A stretch of DNA of 64,000 nt, from assembly GCA_047495785.1 (NCBI GenBank), contig JBLDXI010000054.1, positions 3,844,001 to 3,908,000 of the forward strand. The letters run 5' to 3'. Under the pieces are notes generated by a model. The model did not search any database and was not told the origin of the DNA. It saw only the letters and a list, made by a program, of their open reading frames with translations. Shown piece by piece: positions 58,601-64,000 of this stretch. The stretch is from Lepidodermella squamata (Eukaryota > Gastrotricha). The position numbers were made by a program, and so were the translations under genes. Positions within the stretch are counted from its first letter, which is position 1; every line of letters starts with the position of its first letter.

Positions 58601-61277
58601 ACAAAGGAGCCTTCCGTGTATAAAACCGAAAATAATGCGTAGTTTGCGGTGATATAATATCAGACGCATTTTGGGCCATTTATTTTCTTGGCAGTTATTA
58701 TTTTAAGCGATGCCATTCGAGCGTTGGTTGACGGCCGTTGGAGCCCGGCTGGTGGTAGCAGGTAGCATAATGTATTAAAATATTGTCATACAGAGGTTGT
58801 AATAACATGAGCAATGGGCTGCCGTCAAGCGCGCCAAGTTAGCCCAAACGCCGGCTCATCGTGGTGGACGACGACGCGTCTCGAGGTGTCGCCGAGGCGG
58901 AACGGAAGTCTCCTCCGGATGTTTAGCTGGCCGGCGCAGATTGACCAATGCATCTTGTACGGGGCTTTTTACGACGTCGCGGTAGAGAAACGGTTTTATT
59001 GTATTGCTATCATTCTCGCGTCGTTATATGACGACGTCTCGGCAGCGCAGTGGCTCCGCGCAGTCGAACGCATGGCCGCCGACGGCGAAACGTGATGACG
59101 GCGTGTTCGTCACCAGTTCTTGAAGAGATCAAGGTCAACAATCATCGACGACGAGATACGGGCCGCTACTTCAGAGCCGCACATCGGTCATCTTGTGGTC
59201 GACCATCGTCGCGCGCCTGCTGTAAGGCAAGGGCGTGTCTTATTGGTGTTTCCGCATCCTGGCACCGATAGAGAGCGAGATGTCATAGCGCAGCAAGTCG
59301 CAACTCTCTCAAATGTAGTAATGACAATAAAATAAGGCTACTGCCTCCTCTACTACTGCTGCTACGTCGACTGATGTCTTTACGTGGGTGGGCTATCTCG
59401 CTACTATGCAAGTTGGTTGACAATGTTGGGGATCAGTTATTGTATGATGTGGCACTTGTGAAGCGCTCCCGGGCGAGCAGAGGACTTTGCTCTCCACTTG
59501 AATGGATCCACCTTGTATACGATGTATTATATTATTACACTATTGTATTATCTATATAAGGGACACGACGAGAAGCAGGACTGTCCGGCCACGTAGTAGT
59601 TTTTCAATCTGTGCGCATTTTCGTGTTTACCCAGCTCATATACAAGGTCGATGGTACGGCACAGGGTGCGACCGGGCGAAACCAGGTAAACTTTATGATG
59701 AGATATCACTGCCGATGATGATGAAGACGGCGACGAAGAATAAGCTGGAGGGTGTGTGTGCCTTATTATCGCTGCTCGGCGCCACACTTTTCTAGTTAAT
59801 AAAAGCGCGCCCATTAAAAAGCTGACAGCAGCAGCAGCAGCAGCAGCCGCAGCCGAGCGGGTGGGCTGCACGACGGCTCTCACGGCAAACATTGCGCAGA
59901 ATCAGGGCGCAATTTACTCGCTCATTGTCGTGCTACTTGATCAAACGCTGGCCCACGCTAAAATACCGGCCGTAGTCTATGATAATTATTGGACGGCTTA
60001 ATGCTTACGCCAATTACCATCACTTATTTTTTGGCATTCTTTGAATGGCGCCTACTTGTTTTTCGGAGATTCAGTGTTTTTCGTAAACACTCTCCATGCG
60101 GAGTCAGTCCTGGATCGGCGTGCAAGTTGCTCTGCACTTCGCTTGTTTTGCATTGTTCCGCACGGTCACTCCCGAAGACGCGGCTCGATTCACTGAAAGA
60201 CTTCAGCATTATGTCTCATAAAAGGTTTATCACATGCAGTGCACTGTTACTATACCAATTTCATAATCATGGAGTTGTAGCAGCAAGCGGGCCTAATTTT
60301 TCCAATTCCAGTTCGGAAAAATTGTGCTTGCGACTGCTCTACTCTATAGGGAATCCTAGCAAGGGTCTTGGCTCAAAGGTCGGTGGAATCAGCTTAGCGA
60401 ATCCACATTTTCTGATTAGTCGGAAGGTTCAAAACCTGGTTAGCCCAAAGAAATCGCGTCATTTCAATTTTTTTTCCAGGATCGAACTTTTCAACAGGTG
60501 CCTAAATATTCCTTTCACGCGTCTTCTGACAATATCAACCAATAACAAATTGTAGATTCACTGGTTCCACTAAGCTTTTTTCTTCAACGTAGAAACACCG
60601 CGGAACCTTTAAAACAGTTACTGAACGGGTTGCTGTTTATTGCGTCCACCTTAAAAGTGTAATTCGTGTTCAACTGTTTTCCCGGTGAGTTTGCCGATTT
60701 TTCCGTGACGCTTTTCTTAATTTCACTGGAGACATACTCGACTGGGGTGAATGGGGTGTGGCATGTGTTTCGCTAAGTCCTGTTAAAATTTAAGGATTTT
60801 CATTCGTCGTGATTGCGCTGAAATTAGCCTGATCGGAGTTGATCAGACTTGGCATTTATCATTAAATTGAAAAAAACACGAAATAGAGAAAGAATTTGTA
60901 TTTTTATTGACCACAATGAGCTTCTTTCCTCAAACTCAACATCAGCTTTCTTTTCGGTCAAACGGAGCCAATAAGTGTTCGTTACAACACCTACAAGATC
61001 ATAGCAGTGAAACAACCTGGTTTCAGCATCAAAATTACGGAGCAAAAATAAATGTGTCCGAAAACAACGAGCAGAGAGAGATGATGAAATAATAATGATA
61101 ACAATGATGAATAAGAGTGGCAATAATATAACGCAGAACATCAAAAAGTATCAAATCATTTTCAAATACGAACACAAACATGACCAGCATACGCAGCCAG
61201 CACAATTTGATTGGCAACGCGAGAGAGAGAGAGAAATTCGACATGAAAAACAGACAAAACAAACTTGGTAAAATCAG
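55672..61277. other. Gene-poor 5.6 kb region
   Basis: The region lies upstream of the FRMPD-like gene and downstream of the SMPD3-like gene (both minus strand). It has many triplet runs (ATT, GCA/GCT at about 57455-57471 and 59827-59848) and GC-rich patches. The SMPD3-like 3' UTR probably ends near 60900, where a minus-strand AATAAA (60903-60908) occurs. Open frames of up to 188 codons (59989-60555) show no family signature and are not called. Confidence 0.5.
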
Positions 61278-63608
61278 TTACGACTGTACGAAAGACGCGT
61301 TGAGGCCGATGTGCGGCGACAGCCCGGCAAACGCTGTAGTAATACCGCCCCGAGAACTGCTAGTTTGCGACTGCAGAAGTCGATGCTGCTGTTGCTGTTC
61401 CGATTCGGTCGTATCTCGGCAATACCGCAGGAAACTCGACCTCATCAAAGCGAATGGAATATGGTCGTCGGTAACGCGGCGGAATAGCTCGCAAAGCCTC
61501 GGACCCGGCGTGTGGTATTTAGTCAACGTAGTGTTCAAACTCTCCGGTTGATTCACCTCAGATTCATGAATTACAGCTGGTTCCAACTCAGCGCCAAACA
61601 GCGTCTCGCAAATGGACGAGTTCATACCAGGTAATATGTATGACATGAAAAACTCGTGCTGCATGATCTCGTTGACCAGCGCGCCGTCCTCCGGCAGATC
61701 AATGTAGCCGGAACAGACGTCCAAGCTCAACACGTCGTTCACATCGGCATTGATCGCGTCATTGCGAAACGATCGCATCCATTTGACGATTTCGTCGAAA
61801 TCGCCGGGTTCCAGAATGGTCAACGCTGTGTTACGTTTGACATACACATTTCCGACAATTGCTACAAGGCGTTGGCCACCGACGTGTTGCATGAGCAATT
61901 TCGCGACTAGAAGTGACCGTTTGCCAAATGTTGTCAATTGCTCGTGGTACCTCGCGCTCAAAATCGGAAATTTCGACGCTATTACAAGATTTCCGATTGT
62001 TACAGGGCACGATTTGAAACCGTGAAATCGCTTCGCCGAGTGGAGAATGTGAGGGTAAGCTGTTTGCAGCCGTTTCGTCATTATTTGGTCAGCTCTTGCG
62101 TCGGAAACTTCTTGTAAGCAAACGATATCAGCCGCGGGGCAATCACTCGGCATGGTGATGTTGGTGGAAAACCCGACGCCGGTCACCGAAGCTACACCTC
62201 CGCCTATAGACTGCATATCACCCCCGGCTTGGACGGCGGCTGAAGCGTCGATTGAGGCGGAATTAGTCGCCGAAACTGGGTTAGCTTGCGGTTGTTGCAC
62301 TGATAGCAATTGATTACTAGGCGCAGGTTCGGGCTCCGGTTCGGCAGGTAACACGGGTACCGGCAATTCGACCGGGGCTGATTGAGCGTGCCTCGAATTC
62401 CTTTGACCAGCCTGCTGTTGTTGTTGTTGTTGTTGTTGTTGCTGTTCATTACCTGACCCACTGCCTATTGACAGCACAGCCGAGCCATTGTGATAACCAT
62501 TATGTAAGCTATGCAAGTTATTGGGGGCGGCCAAGGCAGGTATGCCGTGGACCCGAGACGAAACCGACATTGTCGACGGATTTGGCTCGCTTATCCGACT
62601 TCTGCTTTCCGAATTCAGACTTTCCAACGTGTGGCTGCTTCCAGGTAATGTTTCAACGGTCAACTGTTTGATCGGCACGTCAGATTTCAAGGTGATACAA
62701 GATTCGGTCTTTTCATGACCTGCCGCTCGCCTCTGCCACATCCCTTCGACACTACGAAGAGAAGCAATCGTCATTTGGTCAGTTGCGACTTGTTGCCCGC
62801 CACTGCTTGTACCGGCGCCAACCGAGTAACTGTCTCCGTTCGGTAGGGCGGCACCTCCATTCACGTGATGCCCATTCACGCCGCTGATAACAACATCTAC
62901 AGCCGTCCCTGAGACTAAACTGCGATTTTCTGATGTGTTATCGCCGTAATACGCGGCGGATTTGTCGAGGAATCCGTAACTGACTTGTGATATACTGTCG
63001 CCATGAGGTCCGCCGACAGCAAAAGAACCTTTCACAGATGGTTCGCCATGATTTGTCTTACTATGGCCAGCTCCTACTGAAGCGTGGACGATTACACTTG
63101 CTATTTGACGAGCACGCCGGCAGACGTGTCCCAAATTGAAAGTTCTCGAGCGGGATTCAGGTAAGAGTTTCGCATTGAGAGATAGTAATGTAACATTACG
63201 ATTCGCCAGTAGTAAAGGTCCGGCATTTTCCTTCGAGGCAGGGCAACTTGTCGTATACAAAAACGGATTCCGATATCTCAAGGCGATTAGCCACAAAAAG
63301 TAACCAATAATAGTGAAAGGCAGCCAAACGATGACCAAAATAATAGCAAAAACTATAGTAAAAAAAACAATTGTAAAAAATTGACCTCATTCAGAAAGAC
63401 ATGAGTAATTACTGAAAAGTAGGCCGAGAATGCAACCCCTCTCGTAACAGGGTCCTTCGTGGATTCGCCATTCGCGTTCAGCAGTAGTCTCTCGAAGGTA
63501 GCTCAGGATTTTATTTACAATCCAGAATTGCGGGTATTTCAGCGCACTGCCGACCGCAAAAACTGCGTGGGCAAAGCCGCTGTTGAAGGGCTTTTCATAA
63601 AGCCGCAT
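61278..63608 (-). CDS. Neutral sphingomyelinase 2 (SMPD3)-like protein with degenerate active site
   Basis: Two exons on the minus strand, 63608..63413 and 63352..61278, giving 756 residues (human SMPD3 is 655). The N-terminus matches SMPD3 in layout: MRLYEKPFNSGF, a first membrane segment, then a Cys-containing segment and a second hydrophobic segment ending in RNPFLY. A long disordered insert with a Gln run (coded near 62413-62442) follows, then an EEP/DNase-I-like phosphodiesterase domain. LQEV (about residue 478) keeps the metal-binding Glu and TDDHIP (about 695) keeps the final His, but the places of THLHA and GDFNFD read GNVYVK (about 568) and CSGYID (about 610). Two catalytic clusters are therefore missing, so sphingomyelin hydrolysis is doubtful. 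The fold assignment is secure; the activity is not. Confidence 0.82.
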
Positions 63609-63721
63609 GGAAATGAGAAATCGGCCGTTTTTTCGTAAAATATTTAAAAAACTATGAAAAAAGCAATAATTTTAATTTTCAACTCGAAAGACAGCACGTT
63701 GAATGATTGATGTCAATGAGT

Positions 63722-64000
63722 CTAGCGATGTTGGCAGAACTGGCTTCGAAATTCGTATATCCCAACCGAAGCGTTCAAGTCTTCGTCGTAATCACACCAT
63801 TCTTTTGTTGAGAGATCGACGTCTTTGAATACTTGATCACTATCCGAAGTCACCAACCATCCTTGCTGTATATTTTCAACGAATTTGCTTGATCTGGGTT
63901 ATGAAAAAACAGGCCTTACCGACGATTCAAAGTCAAATGGTTCAGCGCCACGGCATTCCAGCTCAGCAACAGTCTGAAAAGCTTCGTCGGTGTTTGTGTA
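63722..64000 (-). CDS. 3' end of an unidentified minus-strand gene
   Basis: The last exon reads from about 63893 (or 63888) down to a stop at 63722-63724 and encodes about 56 acidic residues including ENIQQGWLVTSDSD and TKEWCDYDED. An upstream exon runs from 63920 beyond the window edge, with donor GTAAGG; the intron is about 26-31 bp, very short, so the junction is uncertain. I do not recognise the family. It lies head-to-tail with the SMPD3-like gene, whose ATG is 114 bp away. Confidence 0.45.

Noticed and set aside
59989-60555. 188-codon open frame on the plus strand
   Set aside because: No domain, no splice partners and no codon pattern like the neighbouring genes. It lies in a gene-poor stretch; treated as a chance frame.

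Overview
This window is animal nuclear DNA. It has GT-AG introns, mostly 45-90 bp but a few of several kb, AATAAA signals behind several genes, and metazoan protein families: an SLC26 transporter, ST7, neuropathy target esterase, an MDM1-like protein, a Cys-loop receptor, ARHGAP39/Vilse, Rap1, tyrosyl-tRNA synthetase with an EMAPII tail, NSUN4, an RSBN1/DPY-21-type oxygenase, YIPF4, an ADP/ATP carrier, an RBM15/Spenito-type protein, a FRMPD-type FERM protein and an nSMase2 (SMPD3) relative. Short introns, high gene density in places and T-rich AG sites just before most start codons point to a compact invertebrate genome. The phylum cannot be fixed from sequence alone; tardigrade, nematode, flatworm and other small-genome groups are possible.

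Layout. 1-13 kb (+ strand): the 3' part of SLC26, a complete ST7, and a complete NTE whose last intron holds a long hairpin element with hammerhead-ribozyme-like motifs. 13.5-18.6 kb: MDM1-like (+) converging on a Cys-loop receptor (-). 18.6-33.7 kb: a long trinucleotide-rich noncoding stretch and the ARHGAP39 orthologue (+) with a 6 kb intron. 36.5-37.3 kb: Rap1 (+). 39-45.5 kb: four minus-strand housekeeping genes spaced 226-290 bp apart (YIPF4, RSBN1-like, NSUN4, YARS, in transcription order). 46.0-46.7 kb: a TA-flanked inverted-repeat transposon remnant. 47.4-50.4 kb: ADP/ATP carrier and RBM15-like (+). 51-55.7 kb: FRMPD-like (-), nine exons. 55.7-61.3 kb: gene-poor. 61.3-63.6 kb: SMPD3-like (-). 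63.7-64 kb: the 3' end of an unidentified minus-strand gene.

The genes do not form one pathway. There is a membrane and lipid set (NTE, SMPD3-like, SLC26, YIPF4), a small-GTPase and cytoskeleton set (ARHGAP39, Rap1, FRMPD, MDM1) and RNA or translation genes (YARS, NSUN4, RBM15-like). The points most worth checking are: 11 of 14 complete genes have an acceptor-like site 3-43 nt before the ATG, with a tight four-gene cluster (possible leader trans-splicing or operon); a neutral sphingomyelinase homologue that has lost catalytic motifs; an ADP/ATP carrier with Gln in place of a signature Arg; a receptor intron whose removal or retention gives the same Cys-loop spacing; and the hammerhead-like foldback element.
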